64,000 nt of DNA from DASVFB01 sp963766345 (GCA_963766345.1 CAVXZL010000008.1:656393-720392); one strand, 5' to 3'; shown: positions 36,993 through 45,881, counted from the stretch's first letter. Translations and numbers: made by a program. Notes: generated by a model not told the origin, from the sequence alone.

Positions 36993-37721
36993 TCAACACG
37001 CGACGACGACGCCGTCGCGGATCGTCACGATGCGGTGCGCACGCGCAGCGAGGTCGAGGTCGTGCGTGACGTAGAGCACCGTCTTGCCCTCGGCGTTCAG
37101 GCGCTCGAGCAGCTCGAACATCTCGGCGGCCGTACCCGTGTCGAGGTTCCCCGTCGGCTCGTCGCCGACGACGAGGTTCGGGTCGGAGGCAAGCGCACGC
37201 GCAATCGCGACGCGCTGCTGCTCGCCGCCCGAGAGCTCTGCCGGCAGATGATCCGCCTTGTCCGCGAGTCCCACGAGCTCGAGGTTGTGGCGCGCGCGAG
37301 CGAAACGCTCGCGCTTCGACCCACGGCGCGCGAAGTCGAGCGGCAGCACCGCGTTCTCCAGCGCAGAGAGAGTCGGCAGGAGCTGGAAGAACTGGAACAC
37401 GACGCCGACATGCTCGCCGCGCCAGATCGCCAGCTGCTCCTCGCTCAGCGTGTCGATCCGACGGCCGTCGACGACGACGGTGCCGGCGCTCGGCCGGTCG
37501 ATGCCCGTGACCAGGTTGAGGATCGTGGTCTTCCCGCTGCCCGACGGACCGACGATCGCCACGAGCTCGCCCGCGTCGATCTCCAGGTTGATTCCGCGCA
37601 GGGCCGGGTAGTCGAGCCGTCCCATCCGGTACGTCTTCTCCACGCCCTCGAGCGCGATCAGCGGCTGCTGCGTCTGCCGCTCTCTCTCGGCTCGCTCCCG
37701 CTCCAGGACGGTGATGGACAT
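36993..37721 (-). CDS. ABC transporter ATP-binding protein (MacB/LolD type)
   Basis: 242 residues. Walker A GPSGSGKTT, Q-loop FQFFQLLPTLSALENA, signature LSGGEQQRVAIARAL, Walker B plus Glu LVVGDEPTGNLD and switch His VTHD. The NLD and LLPTLS features are those of LolD/MacB partners. ATG 37721 follows AGGCAGGTG. Forms one operon with the permease. Confidence 0.93.
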   Translation of the reverse strand: MSITVLERERAERERQTQQPLIALEGVEKTYRMGRLDYPALRGINLEIDAGELVAIVGPSGSGKTTILNLVTGIDRPSAGTVVVDGRRIDTLSEEQLAIWRGEHVGVVFQFFQLLPTLSALENAVLPLDFARRGSKRERFARARHNLELVGLADKADHLPAELSGGEQQRVAIARALASDPNLVVGDEPTGNLDTGTAAEMFELLERLNAEGKTVLYVTHDLDLAARAHRIVTIRDGVVVAC

Positions 37722-37796
37722 ACCGGCACCTGCCTTTCGGGCCTCAATCGTCTCGCGTCGCGGTGGGCGCGCCATCCGGGCAAAGTACGGATCCGG

Positions 37797-39068
37797 ATGG
37801 CTCGAGGTTCGCCGCTTCTCGGTGCGATCGCCGACGACATGACCGGCGCGACCGACCTGTGCAGCACGCTCGTGCGCGAGGGAATGCGCACCGTGCAGAC
37901 GATCGGCGTCGCACGCGGTCTCGAGTTGCCGGAAGTCGATGCGGTCGTCGTCGGGCTCAAGTCGCGGACGGCACCCGTTGGAGAAGCGGTGCACGACTCA
38001 CGCGAGGCGCTCGAGTGGCTGCGCGAGCTCGGCGCGCGGCAGTTCTTCTTCAAGTACTGCTCGACGTTCGACTCGACGCCCGAGGGGAACATCGGGCCCG
38101 TCGCCGACGCGCTGCTCGACGCGCTTGGCGCGGACTTCACGATCGTCTGCCCCGCCTACCCCGCGAACAGCCGCACCGTGTATCGGGGTCACCTCTTCGT
38201 CGGGGACACGCTGCTATCCGAGTCGTCGATGGCGCGGCATCCGCTCACGCCGATGACCGACTCGAACCTCGTGCGCTTCCTCGGCAGGCAGACGTCGAGG
38301 CGCGTCGGCCTCGTTCCGTTCGAGGTCGTGCGCAGCGGTGCCGATGCCGTCGAGCGCAGGCTCGCGGAGCTGCGCGCGGCCGGCAACTCCTACGCCGTCG
38401 TCGACGCGCTCGACGGGAGCGACCTGCGCACGATCGGCCGTGCCGCCGCCAGGCTGCCGCTCGTCACGGGCGGCGCCGGTGTCGCGCTCGGCCTGCCGGA
38501 CAACTTCCGCCGCGACGGCTTGCTGCCCGGTCACAACGTCTCGCTCGAGCCGCTGCGAGTGGAGGGGCCGGTCGCCGTCATCGCGGGCAGCAGCTCGGCG
38601 GCCACGCTGGAGCAGGTGCGGCGCTTCCGCGACGCGTACCCGGCCCTGAAACTGGATCCGCTCGACGGCGATCTCGACGGGCTCGCATCGCGGGCCGCCG
38701 CGGAGCTGAGGGACGGTGCGGTGCTCGTCTACTCGACTGCGGAGCCGGACGAGGTCGCGCGCGTCCAGGAGCGCGTCGGCGTCCAGCGTGCGGGCGAGCT
38801 GATCGAGGGCGCGCTCGGCGAGGTCGCGCGCCGGCTCGTCGAGGCGGGCGCGCGCACGGTGGTCGCCGCGGGCGGCGAAACGTCAGGCGCGGTGCTGTCC
38901 GCTCTCGGCGTGCGCGCGCTCGCGGTCGGCCCCGAGATCGCGACGGGCGTTCCGTGGATGACGTCTCTCGGAGGCTTGCCGCTGACCCTCGTCCTCAAGT
39001 CGGGGAACTTCGGCGGGCCTGACTTCCTGCTCGAGGCAGTGTCGCGAGCAGCTCGGCAGCGCGCGTAA
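37797..39068 (+). CDS. Four-carbon acid sugar kinase family (DUF1537/OtnK-like)
   Basis: 423 residues. Family marks are IADDMTGATDLCSTLVREG at the N-terminus, YCSTFDSTPEGNIGPVADAL, PANSRTVYRGHLFVG, TGGAGVALGLP, AGSSSAATLEQ and the C-terminal AAGGETSGAVL and LKSGNFGGPDF loops. Members phosphorylate threonate, erythronate or related acids for catabolism. ATG 37797 shortly follows TACGGAT. Its last 74 bases overlap the end of the convergent racemase-like gene. The partner aldolase and dehydrogenase of known pathways are not in the window. Confidence 0.88.
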   Translation: MARGSPLLGAIADDMTGATDLCSTLVREGMRTVQTIGVARGLELPEVDAVVVGLKSRTAPVGEAVHDSREALEWLRELGARQFFFKYCSTFDSTPEGNIGPVADALLDALGADFTIVCPAYPANSRTVYRGHLFVGDTLLSESSMARHPLTPMTDSNLVRFLGRQTSRRVGLVPFEVVRSGADAVERRLAELRAAGNSYAVVDALDGSDLRTIGRAAARLPLVTGGAGVALGLPDNFRRDGLLPGHNVSLEPLRVEGPVAVIAGSSSAATLEQVRRFRDAYPALKLDPLDGDLDGLASRAAAELRDGAVLVYSTAEPDEVARVQERVGVQRAGELIEGALGEVARRLVEAGARTVVAAGGETSGAVLSALGVRALAVGPEIATGVPWMTSLGGLPLTLVLKSGNFGGPDFLLEAVSRAARQRA

Positions 39069-39735
39069 CGCCGAGGCGCGGACTCGAGAGGATCGGGACG
39101 GTCCGCTCGTCCTCGGGCAGCGAGTCGACGACACGCGCCATCGACGCCTGCGCGAGCACGATCACGTCGACGTCGGCGACAAGTCGGCGCAGTCCGTCGC
39201 GCACGAGCTCGTCGTGGCGGTCGCGGTCGCCGGCCTGCAACGCCTCGAAGGCGCCGGCGGAAACGTGCGCGACGACGTCGACGTCTTTCCCCGCGACGCG
39301 TGCGCGCCGCTCGACGAGCGCGGCCGTCGGCTCGAGCGTCGTCGCGAGCGTCGCGATCACTCCGACGCGAGCTCCCAGCCGGACAGCCTCGTCCGCCATC
39401 GGCTCGTCCACGCGCAGCACGGGCACGGGGACGAAGTCGCGCGCCGCGTCGACGGCCGGGCCGATCGACGAGCAGGTGACGAGCACGAGGTCGGCTCCCG
39501 CTTCCCCGGCCGACTCGAGGTAGCCGAGCACGCGCCGTCGGGTGACGGACGTCAGCGCCCCCGTCTTGCGCGTGACGTTGAGCAGGCTCTCGTCGACGAT
39601 GTGAAAGAGCTCGGTCTCGGGCAGCAACTCCTCGGCGAGCCCGGCGAAGACCGGCGGCAACGACAGGACGGTGTGCACGAACGCGAGCGTCGGCCGCGCG
39701 CCCGGCACGCCCCCGTTTTCCTGCGCGGCGGTCAC
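38995..39735 (-). CDS. Asp/Glu/hydantoin racemase-like protein, second Cys replaced
   Basis: 246 residues. The first catalytic Cys is present (LVLVTCSSIGPAVD). Where two-base racemases have a second Cys, the sequence is VIVLAQASMARVV, with Ala-Gln-Ala. A racemase using both thiols is therefore unlikely; a decarboxylase- or isomerase-type reaction with one Cys is possible. Its position beside a DUF1537 kinase suggests a step in sugar-acid metabolism. GTG 39735 lies eight bases after TAGGAT. Confidence 0.75.
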   Translation of the reverse strand: MTAAQENGGVPGARPTLAFVHTVLSLPPVFAGLAEELLPETELFHIVDESLLNVTRKTGALTSVTRRRVLGYLESAGEAGADLVLVTCSSIGPAVDAARDFVPVPVLRVDEPMADEAVRLGARVGVIATLATTLEPTAALVERRARVAGKDVDVVAHVSAGAFEALQAGDRDRHDELVRDGLRRLVADVDVIVLAQASMARVVDSLPEDERTVPILSSPRLGVTRAAELLATLPRAGSQARRSSPT

Positions 39736-39743
39736 GACGCCGC

Positions 39744-39753
39744 ATCCTAGAGT
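39744..39753. promoter_or_regulatory. Overlapping divergent -10 boxes
   Basis: Minus-strand TAGGAT (39749-39744) serves the racemase-like gene at 39735; plus-strand TAGAGT (39748-39753) serves the MFS gene at 39764. They share the central TA and mirror the arrangement at 22364. Confidence 0.6.
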
Positions 39754-39763
39754 TCACCGCCCT

Positions 39764-41002
39764 ATGAGCGCCGAGCCGCAGCAGGTCGACGAGGAGGCGC
39801 CGCAGCTCAAGGGCCCGCGCGAGGCGCTCCGTGTCGCGACGCAGCGCAACTTCGGCCCGTACTTCCTCGGCAACGCGCTCTCCGCGAGCGGCACGTGGTT
39901 CCAGAACCTCGCGTCGGCGCTGCTCGTCTTCCGCCTCACCCACTCGCCGTTTCTGCTCGGCGTCCTCGCGTTCTCGCAGTTCATCCCGGTGCTCGTCCTC
40001 GCGCCGTGGGCCGGCGCCGCGGCCGATCGCTTCGACCGCAAGCAACTGCTGCTCGTGACGCAGTCGATCGCGGTCGTGCTGAGCGCGACGCTCGGCGCGC
40101 TCGCATTCGGCGGCCTAGCGAACGCGTGGGTCGTCATCGCGTTCGCGCTCGGCCTCGGCGTCGTCAGCGCCTACTCGGCACCCGCGCAACAGGCGCTCGT
40201 CAGCACGCTCGTGCCGCACCGGGACCTCGCGTCGGCGATCGCGCTCAACTCGATGACCTTCAACATCGCGCGGGCGCTGGGGCCGGCGGCCGCAGCGGCG
40301 ACAGTGGCTGCGTTCGGCATCCCGGCCGCGTTCCTCATCAACTCGAGCTCGTACATCCTCTTCATCGGGACGCTGCTGCTCGTTCACCCGCGCCCGCAGC
40401 AGCGCCGGCGGCATGCGAGCCTGCTCGAGAGCCTCGAGCTCGTGCGCCGGAACCCGAGGCTCGCGTGGCTGCTGCTCGTCGTCCTCGCGGCCGGCTTCGC
40501 GTCGGACCCGGTGAACACGGAGGCGCCCGCGTTCGCGCACGCCTTCGGCCACCCGGACACGTGGGCCGGGCTGATCATCGGAGCGTTCGGCGCCGGCGCG
40601 GTCGGCGCCGCGATCGCGACGGCGGGACGCGAAGGATCGCCGCGCCGGACCGTCGCGACGCTCGCGCTGCTCGGGGCCGGCATCACCGCGTTCTCGCTCT
40701 CGCCGACGCTCGCGGTCGGCTTCCCGTTCCTCGTCGCCGCGGGCTTCGGCTACCTGACGTCGAACACACGCGCGACGGCGCAGCTCCAGCTCGAGGTGGA
40801 CGAGTCGCAGCGCGGCCGGATCATGGCGCTGTGGTCGGTCGCCTTCCTCGGCCTGCGGCCGGTCGCGAGCCTCGCGGACGGCGCGATCGCGGGAGCGTTC
40901 GGCGTGCGTGTCGCAGGCGTCGTCCTCGCGGTGCCCGCGTTCGCCGCGGCCGCGCTGATCTACAACCGCGTGCGCGCTACGCCGTCGGCTCCGTCGCGGT
41001 AG
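39764..41002 (+). CDS. MFS exporter (EntS-like)
   Basis: 412 residues, twelve helices. N-terminal NFGPYFLGNALSASGTWFQN and LAPWAGAAADRFDRKQLLL (motif A) place it with the enterobactin-exporter/macrolide-efflux MFS group (MFS_3). Cargo unknown. ATG 39764 has no ribosome site and a leader of only a few bases. Its 3' end overlaps the convergent membrane gene by 26 bases. Confidence 0.87.
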   Translation: MSAEPQQVDEEAPQLKGPREALRVATQRNFGPYFLGNALSASGTWFQNLASALLVFRLTHSPFLLGVLAFSQFIPVLVLAPWAGAAADRFDRKQLLLVTQSIAVVLSATLGALAFGGLANAWVVIAFALGLGVVSAYSAPAQQALVSTLVPHRDLASAIALNSMTFNIARALGPAAAAATVAAFGIPAAFLINSSSYILFIGTLLLVHPRPQQRRRHASLLESLELVRRNPRLAWLLLVVLAAGFASDPVNTEAPAFAHAFGHPDTWAGLIIGAFGAGAVGAAIATAGREGSPRRTVATLALLGAGITAFSLSPTLAVGFPFLVAAGFGYLTSNTRATAQLQLEVDESQRGRIMALWSVAFLGLRPVASLADGAIAGAFGVRVAGVVLAVPAFAAAALIYNRVRATPSAPSR

Positions 41003-41555
41003 CAGGCATGCCGGCGCGCGATCGCGAAAGCCAGAGCGCGACGCCCAGACCGACGGCGTACGCGACGACCAGCGTCACGATCGAGCTCGCGGTGGAAGGC
41101 TTCTGCGTCATGTTCCAGACGATCCCGAGGACGAGCGCGATGTTCGAGAACGGCACGCCCCACAACCTCGGGTGCCGCGCCAGCCGGCAGGCGTGCTCGC
41201 CGAGCGGTCCCGGCCCGTTCTCCATCAGCGCCTGCTGGAGCTTCTTCCCCGCCGGCTTGCCGACGAGCGGCCCCTGGAGCGCCACGACGGCGAGTCCGAC
41301 GATCGAGACCCAGATCCAGCCGGTGCTCCACGACCACAGGTCGGAGGTCATGTACGCACCGGTGGCGAACAGGCCGAGAACGGCGACGGGGAACACATTG
41401 GCGAGCGTTCCCATGACCTTGCCCCACGGGATCGCGTCGGCGAGCGTCTGCGCGGCGCCGAGCTGGTACGTGCAGAGGAGGGCGATCGAGCCCGCGCCGA
41501 TGCCGATGAAGAGCGACAGCAGGTGCAGGTAGAGAACGACGGTGTACGTATTCAA
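40977..41555 (-). CDS. Integral membrane protein, DUF2269-like
   Basis: 192 residues, about five helices: VVLYLHLLSLFIGIGAGSIA, GTLANVFPVAVLGLFATGAY, TGWIWVSIVGLAVVALQGPL and two more near the end. The H-x(n)-GAG first helix and GAYMTSDLW resemble DUF2269 proteins; function unknown. TTG 41555 follows GGGGAGGGG, a strong ribosome site. Confidence 0.65.
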   Translation of the reverse strand: MNTYTVVLYLHLLSLFIGIGAGSIALLCTYQLGAAQTLADAIPWGKVMGTLANVFPVAVLGLFATGAYMTSDLWSWSTGWIWVSIVGLAVVALQGPLVGKPAGKKLQQALMENGPGPLGEHACRLARHPRLWGVPFSNIALVLGIVWNMTQKPSTASSIVTLVVAYAVGLGVALWLSRSRAGMPATATEPTA

Positions 41556-41593
41556 AAAACCCCTCCCCAGTCGGTGACGCCGCTCCCCGGACT

Positions 41594-42463
41594 CTAGGAA
41601 AGGTCGCCCGCCGATTCAAGCGTCGCCGCCCGGCGCAGCTCCCGCCGCCGAGCGAGCACCGGCCCGAGGCTCGCCGAGGCCACGATCACGAACGAGCTGA
41701 AGCCGATCCAGAAGAAGATCGCCATCACGACGCCGAAGCCGCCGTAGTCGCGCGCATAGAAGTCGACCCACGGCTCCATCAGCCAGCTCGAGAGGATCAT
41801 CAGGACGACAAGCCCGACGCCTGTGACGGCGGAGCCCGGCAGCAGGTCCTGCCACGTCAGCAGCCGGTGCGTCAGCAGGCGGCCGGCCCAGCCGAAGTAC
41901 AGGACGAGCAGCGCCGCCCAGCCGGGCGCGACCGCGAGCCCCTCCCACGACGGACCGCCGCTCAGCTCCTTCGCCTGGACGAGCAGCAGGAAGATCAGGC
42001 CGTAGAGGACGACGATGACCAGCGCGTAGCGTCCCTGGTCCTTCGGGCTCGGCCGCAGCGGCAGCTCCCACGCGCGCGCGTGCACGAGCTGGAGCACCTT
42101 GCCGAAGCCAACGCCGAAGAAGAGCGCGCCGAGGATCGCGAGCACCGCAGAACCGAGCTCGTGGGTTCGATCTGCCGCGAGCACGCCGCGCAGCAGGCCC
42201 TCCGTGCCGTCCGCGAACCCGTAGTGGTGAGCAAGATGGTTCGCGAGGGCCGACGGATCCCGTTCGAGGTACTCGACCATCACGAGGAGTGCCGGCACGA
42301 CCGCGATGAGGACATACGTCGACAGGAGCAGCGACTGCAGCGGGCCGTCCACGGCATCGAATCGGCGCCACGCCGCGATCGCCGTGCCCGTGCGCGACGC
42401 GGGATCGCGCCCGTCGACCCACCCGCGGACGCGCGCGACGCTAGCGGTCAGTCGCGTAGCCAT
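41594..42463 (-). CDS. YihY/BrkB family membrane protein
   Basis: 289 residues, six helices. Family pattern: STYVLIAVVPALLVMVEYL, LGALFFGVGFGKVLQLVHARA, the central LVIVVLYGLIFLLLV and the C-terminal GGFGVVMAIFFWIGFSSFVI. Often annotated as ribonuclease BN by an old error; actual role in the envelope is unknown. Its start overlaps the end of the YjbR-like gene by 23 bases, so it belongs to the UspA operon. Confidence 0.82.
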   Translation of the reverse strand: MATRLTASVARVRGWVDGRDPASRTGTAIAAWRRFDAVDGPLQSLLLSTYVLIAVVPALLVMVEYLERDPSALANHLAHHYGFADGTEGLLRGVLAADRTHELGSAVLAILGALFFGVGFGKVLQLVHARAWELPLRPSPKDQGRYALVIVVLYGLIFLLLVQAKELSGGPSWEGLAVAPGWAALLVLYFGWAGRLLTHRLLTWQDLLPGSAVTGVGLVVLMILSSWLMEPWVDFYARDYGGFGVVMAIFFWIGFSSFVIVASASLGPVLARRRELRRAATLESAGDLS

Positions 42464-42794
42464 GGGCGCTGACGTACTCGGCGACGACGCCCTTGGGCGC
42501 ACACAGCGCCCACGCGTTCTCGATCAGGTCGCGCATCTCGTCGGCCTCGAGCGCGTCGAGGCGCGCGTGCACCCAGTGGTAGCGCATGTCGGACTCGCTC
42601 GGGAGCGAGAACTTCTCCGGCTCGGATTCGACGAGGGCCGCGCGCCACTCCTTCGGGAAGCCGAAGCCCATCACGGTGCTGTCCTTCGAGAACGCGAGGA
42701 AAACGATCCGGCCGACGCGGAACTTCACGCGGCCGCGCACGAAGGCCTCGTACGCGCGCGGCAGCGTCGCCGCGAGCTCGCACACCTCTTCCAT
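42441..42794 (-). CDS. MmcQ/YjbR family protein
   Basis: 117 residues of the double-wing YjbR fold: MEEVCELAATLPRAYEAFVR, RVGRIVFLAFSKD, FPKEWRAALVESEPEKF and WVHARLDALEADEMRDLI. Described as DNA-binding-like, no proven function. ATG 42794; GTG 42800 also possible. Confidence 0.8.
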   Translation of the reverse strand: MEEVCELAATLPRAYEAFVRGRVKFRVGRIVFLAFSKDSTVMGFGFPKEWRAALVESEPEKFSLPSESDMRYHWVHARLDALEADEMRDLIENAWALCAPKGVVAEYVSAHGYATDR

Positions 42795-42816
42795 CGTCAC
42801 GGCCACGGCTTCGGCT

Positions 42817-43299
42817 TCAGGCGAAGACGACGCGGAGCCGCTCGAGGCTCTCGGGCGGCCACAGCTGCTTCGAGTCGTAGTAGTTCTCGAACGCGGACGC
42901 GCCTTCCGGCAGCGTGACCCAGCCGACCTTCGACCGCGTGTAGATGTGGACGTCCGGCGTGACGCCCCTCGGATCGTCGAGCGTGCCGCCGCGAACGAAG
43001 CGGACGGCCGGCCCGCCGTACTCGCTGTAGACGGCGACCTGGCATTCGGGACAACGGTAGATCCGCTGCTTGCTGCCGTCGTCACGCGGTACGTCGACCG
43101 CCTGCGGCTCTCCGCCGAGCAGCTCGATGCGGTCGCCCTCGATCAACAGGTTGACCACGAACGCGCTGCCGGTCTGCCGCTGGCAGTTCAGGCAGTGGCA
43201 GCAGTGGACGAACATCGGCTCCGACGCGAGCCGGTACCGCACCGTGCCGCACGCGCAGCCTCCGTCGCGCGCGACGTTCGTGTCTTCACCTGCGCCCAT
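42817..43299 (-). CDS. GFA family zinc protein, second copy
   Basis: 160 residues; zinc cysteines in GGCACGTVRY, CCHCLNCQRQTG and RCPECQVAVY. Only about 30% like the copy at 24026 by eye, so not a recent duplicate. ATG 43299 directly follows the uspA stop. Activity on formaldehyde adducts is possible but not shown for this branch. Confidence 0.83.
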   Translation of the reverse strand: MGAGEDTNVARDGGCACGTVRYRLASEPMFVHCCHCLNCQRQTGSAFVVNLLIEGDRIELLGGEPQAVDVPRDDGSKQRIYRCPECQVAVYSEYGGPAVRFVRGGTLDDPRGVTPDVHIYTRSKVGWVTLPEGASAFENYYDSKQLWPPESLERLRVVFA

Positions 43300-43740
43300 C
43301 TAGGCCACGATCACCCGGCACCCGGCCTCGCGCTGCACCTCTTCGTCGACGCGGCCGCCGAAGAGGCTCGTGAGGAACCCGTGGTGATGCTCGCCGACGA
43401 CGATCGCGCTCGCATGGACTCGCTTCGCCGTCTCGACGATCTCCCGGCCGGGCTCGCCGGCCGCCCAGGCGAGGTCGGGGTCGAGGCCTGCGGCCGCGAG
43501 GATCTCGCGTGCCTCGTTCAGATGCGCGATCACGTCGGGCGGCGGACCGAGCGGCCCGTCCTCGCGGGCGGAGATGTCGTCGAGCGTCCCGAAGTTGCGC
43601 GGTGCGTCCAGGTCGAGCGGCATGCTCACGACGCTCAGGACCGTGACCGACATGTGCGATTCATGTGCCTCGGCGGCGGCGCGCTCGAGCGCGCGCCGGC
43701 CGCCGTCCGAGCCGTCGTACCCGACGAGAATGCGAGACAC
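43300..43740 (-). CDS. Universal stress protein, UspA family
   Basis: 146 residues: RILVGYDGSDGGRRALERA at the N-terminus, then IVVGEHHHGFLTSLFGGRV and CRVIVA. The usual ATP loop GxxGx9G(S/T) is altered here (GEHHHG...GGRVDEEV, no Ser/Thr), so ATP binding is doubtful. GTG 43740 lies six bases after TAGATT, a leaderless start, and heads the operon uspA-gfa-yjbR-brkB. Confidence 0.87.
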   Translation of the reverse strand: MSRILVGYDGSDGGRRALERAAAEAHESHMSVTVLSVVSMPLDLDAPRNFGTLDDISAREDGPLGPPPDVIAHLNEAREILAAAGLDPDLAWAAGEPGREIVETAKRVHASAIVVGEHHHGFLTSLFGGRVDEEVQREAGCRVIVA

Positions 43741-43746
43741 GACGAC

Positions 43747-43752
43747 AATCTA
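43747..43752 (-). promoter_or_regulatory. Leaderless-type -10 box of the uspA operon
   Basis: TAGATT on the minus strand, six bases before GTG 43740. Confidence 0.65.
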
Positions 43753-43769
43753 GAGATTCGCCCTCCGGC

Positions 43770-44150
43770 TCAGGAGATCGTGAAGATGCCCTTCATGCCG
43801 GCCGCGGCGTGTCCCGCGACCGTGCACTTGTAGGGGTAGCCGCCCTTGCGCAGGAACGTCACGCGCAGCGTGTCGGACTGACCGTGTGACAGCAGCTTCG
43901 TCCTGCGGCCGTTGATCTGGAAGTCGTGCTTGAGCGCGCCGGCGTTCGTGACCTTGAAGATCACGACACCGCGTTTTGCACTCTTCGAGCTCAGCGTGAA
44001 GCTGAGGTCCCTCGAGGTGACCTTGACCGTCTTCAACAGCGCAGCCTGTTGCGGACCCTTCGCGACCGTCGGCGCTTCTCCGGCCTGAGCAGACGCTCCG
44101 AACACGCCCACGGCGACCGCTGCGATCGACCCGATCATGAACTTCCTCAT
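43770..44150 (-). CDS. Secreted cupredoxin-like copper protein
   Basis: 126 residues. Signal peptide (MRKFMIGSIAAVAVGVFGAS AQA), then a beta domain ending with type 1 copper ligands: His in ALKHDFQING, and YKCTVAGHAAAGMKG giving Cys, His and Met. It probably carries electrons or copper outside the membrane. ATG 44150 follows GGAGGG; a TACGAT box lies about 30 bases upstream, so this gene has a normal leader. It stands alone. Confidence 0.88.
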   Translation of the reverse strand: MRKFMIGSIAAVAVGVFGASAQAGEAPTVAKGPQQAALLKTVKVTSRDLSFTLSSKSAKRGVVIFKVTNAGALKHDFQINGRRTKLLSHGQSDTLRVTFLRKGGYPYKCTVAGHAAAGMKGIFTIS

Positions 44151-44179
44151 CGAACCCTCCTCGGACGACGACTCGGATG

Positions 44180-44185
44180 ATCGTA
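44180..44185 (-). promoter_or_regulatory. -10 box of the cupredoxin gene
   Basis: TACGAT on the minus strand, giving a leader of about 20-25 bases with a GGAGGG ribosome site. The rest of the 245-base gap 44151-44395 shows no gene or other clear signal. Confidence 0.5.
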
Positions 44186-44395
44186 ACTCCCCCGAAGGGG
44201 GCGATGCCGACGGCCGCCCGTCAGGTGGGCCCGGCACATGCGCTCGCGTAGCCGGCGCAGCGTAGCCGCGTTTGTCGATTTTGAGAATGCCGTTGACGCC
44301 CGGCGCGTCGCGCGGAAGACTTCGAGCCGACCCGCGGGGAGCGCCGACTTCTTCCGGCCGTTGAGGGCCGCAACAGTGCTCCGGTGCGGGTCTCC

Positions 44396-44806
44396 TTATG
44401 CGATGGGGGGCGCCGCTCCGTACTCCTCGTCGGTGACGTGGTCGCCCCAGGACGCGACGTTGCCCTCGTCGTCTGCCTGCTGCAGCGCGAGGTGCGTCAT
44501 GAGGCGCGTCGCCGCGGCGCCGTGCCAGTGCTCCTCGCCCGGCTCGAAGAAGACGCGGTCGCCGGGACGGATGACCTCGATCGGGCCGCCGCGCCGCTGG
44601 CAGAGGCCGACGCCCTCGAGCACCCAGATCGTCTGCCCGTTCGGGTGCTTGTGCCACGCCGTGCGCGCGCCGGGCGCGAAGTGGACGCTCGCGGCGCTCA
44701 GCCGCGACGCCCCCGACGGTGTCGCCACGGGGTCGACGTAGACCGCGCCGGTGAACCACTCGCTCGGCCCGGTCGACGTGTCGACGGTGCTTCTCGTGAT
44801 CTCCAT
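44396..44806 (-). CDS. Cupin domain protein
   Basis: 136 residues. Cupin motif 1 is ARTAWHKHPNGQTIWVLEG (His, His, Gln, Glu ligands) and motif 2 PGDRVFFEPGEEHWHGAA. This small cupin type often stands beside carboxymuconolactone decarboxylase-like or quinol-related genes. No function proven. Start ATG 44806 with CAGTGT six bases upstream may be leaderless. It faces the alcohol dehydrogenase gene. Confidence 0.83.
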   Translation of the reverse strand: MEITRSTVDTSTGPSEWFTGAVYVDPVATPSGASRLSAASVHFAPGARTAWHKHPNGQTIWVLEGVGLCQRRGGPIEVIRPGDRVFFEPGEEHWHGAAATRLMTHLALQQADDEGNVASWGDHVTDEEYGAAPPIA

Positions 44807-44846
44807 GGTGAGACACTGACACTCGCCGCACTGCTTGACTAGAGAG

Positions 44847-45881
44847 GTGCGCGCGACAGTGATGCACGGCGCCGGCGACGTTCGCATCGAGAACGTGCCC
44901 GACGCGCAGCTTCGGGAGGCGACGGACGCTCTCGTCACGGTGACCCGCGCCGCGATCTGCGGCAGCGACCTGTGGCCGTACAAGTCGATGGAGCCGAGCG
45001 AGACCGGCCGCGCGATGGGACACGAGTTCATCGGCGTCGTCGAGGCCGTCGGCGACGACGTCGGCAAGGTGAAGACCGGGCAACTCGTGGTCGCGCCGTT
45101 CCTCTGGTCGGACGGCACCTGCGTCTTCTGCCGCGAGGGCCTGCACACGTCGTGCCTGCACGGCGGCAGGTACGGCGCCGACGGCGTCGACGGCGGCCAG
45201 GGAGAGGCGGTGCGCGTGCCGCAGGCGGACGGCACGCTCGTGCCGTTGCCCGTCGAGGAGGACGACGCGCTGCTGCCGTCGCTCCTCACGCTGAGCGACG
45301 TCATGTCGACCGGGCATCACGCGGCGCGGAGCGCGCACGTCGGTCCCGGCAAGACCGTGGCCGTCGTCGGAGACGGTGCGGTCGGGCTCTGCGGCGTGAT
45401 CGCGTCGCGACGCCTCGGCGCCGAACGCATCATCCTCCTCGGCCGTCATGCCGACCGGATCGCGCTCGCGCGTGAGTTCGGCGCGACCGACATCGTCAGC
45501 GAGCGCGGCGAGGAGGCGATCGAACGCGTGCGCGAGCTGACCGGCGGCCTCGGCGCGCACTCGGTCCTCGAATGCGTCGGGCTCGGCGACGCGACTGTCA
45601 CGGCGCTCGAGATCGCTCGCGCGGGCGGAGCCGTCGGACGCGTGGGCCTCCCGGAGGACGAGACGATCCCGGAAGGCGTCACGACGTTCTTCCGCAACGT
45701 CACCATCTCGGGCGGGCCGGCACCTGCGCGCGCGTACATCGAGGAGTTGCTGCCGGACGTTCTCGAAGGACGGATCGAGCCCGGTCGCGTCTTCGACCGT
45801 GTCGTCGGCCTCGACGGCGTGCCGGACGGCTACCGCGCGATGAACGACCGCGAGTCGATCAAGGTGATGGTCGAGCCGTGA
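44847..45881 (+). CDS. Zinc-dependent alcohol dehydrogenase family protein
   Basis: 344 residues of the medium-chain dehydrogenase family. Catalytic zinc: Cys in AAICGSDLWPY and His-Glu in GHEFIG. Structural-zinc loop keeps three Cys (CVFCREGLHTSC). Cofactor loop GDGAVGLCGVIASRRLGAE. It oxidises an alcohol or reduces an aldehyde with NAD(P). GTG 44847 gives the usual N-terminus VRATVMHGAGDV; TTG 44835 is in frame upstream. GTGA overlap with the next gene. Confidence 0.9.
   Translation: MRATVMHGAGDVRIENVPDAQLREATDALVTVTRAAICGSDLWPYKSMEPSETGRAMGHEFIGVVEAVGDDVGKVKTGQLVVAPFLWSDGTCVFCREGLHTSCLHGGRYGADGVDGGQGEAVRVPQADGTLVPLPVEEDDALLPSLLTLSDVMSTGHHAARSAHVGPGKTVAVVGDGAVGLCGVIASRRLGAERIILLGRHADRIALAREFGATDIVSERGEEAIERVRELTGGLGAHSVLECVGLGDATVTALEIARAGGAVGRVGLPEDETIPEGVTTFFRNVTISGGPAPARAYIEELLPDVLEGRIEPGRVFDRVVGLDGVPDGYRAMNDRESIKVMVEP

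Noticed and set aside
41594..42463. Annotation of the YihY/BrkB protein as ribonuclease BN
   Set aside because: That name came from a mistaken assignment; the sequence is an integral membrane protein without nuclease residues.
44151..44395. Possible small gene in the 245-base gap (an open plus frame from 44238)
   Set aside because: No ribosome site or leaderless box, Arg/Ser-rich translation, and it runs antisense through the cupin gene.
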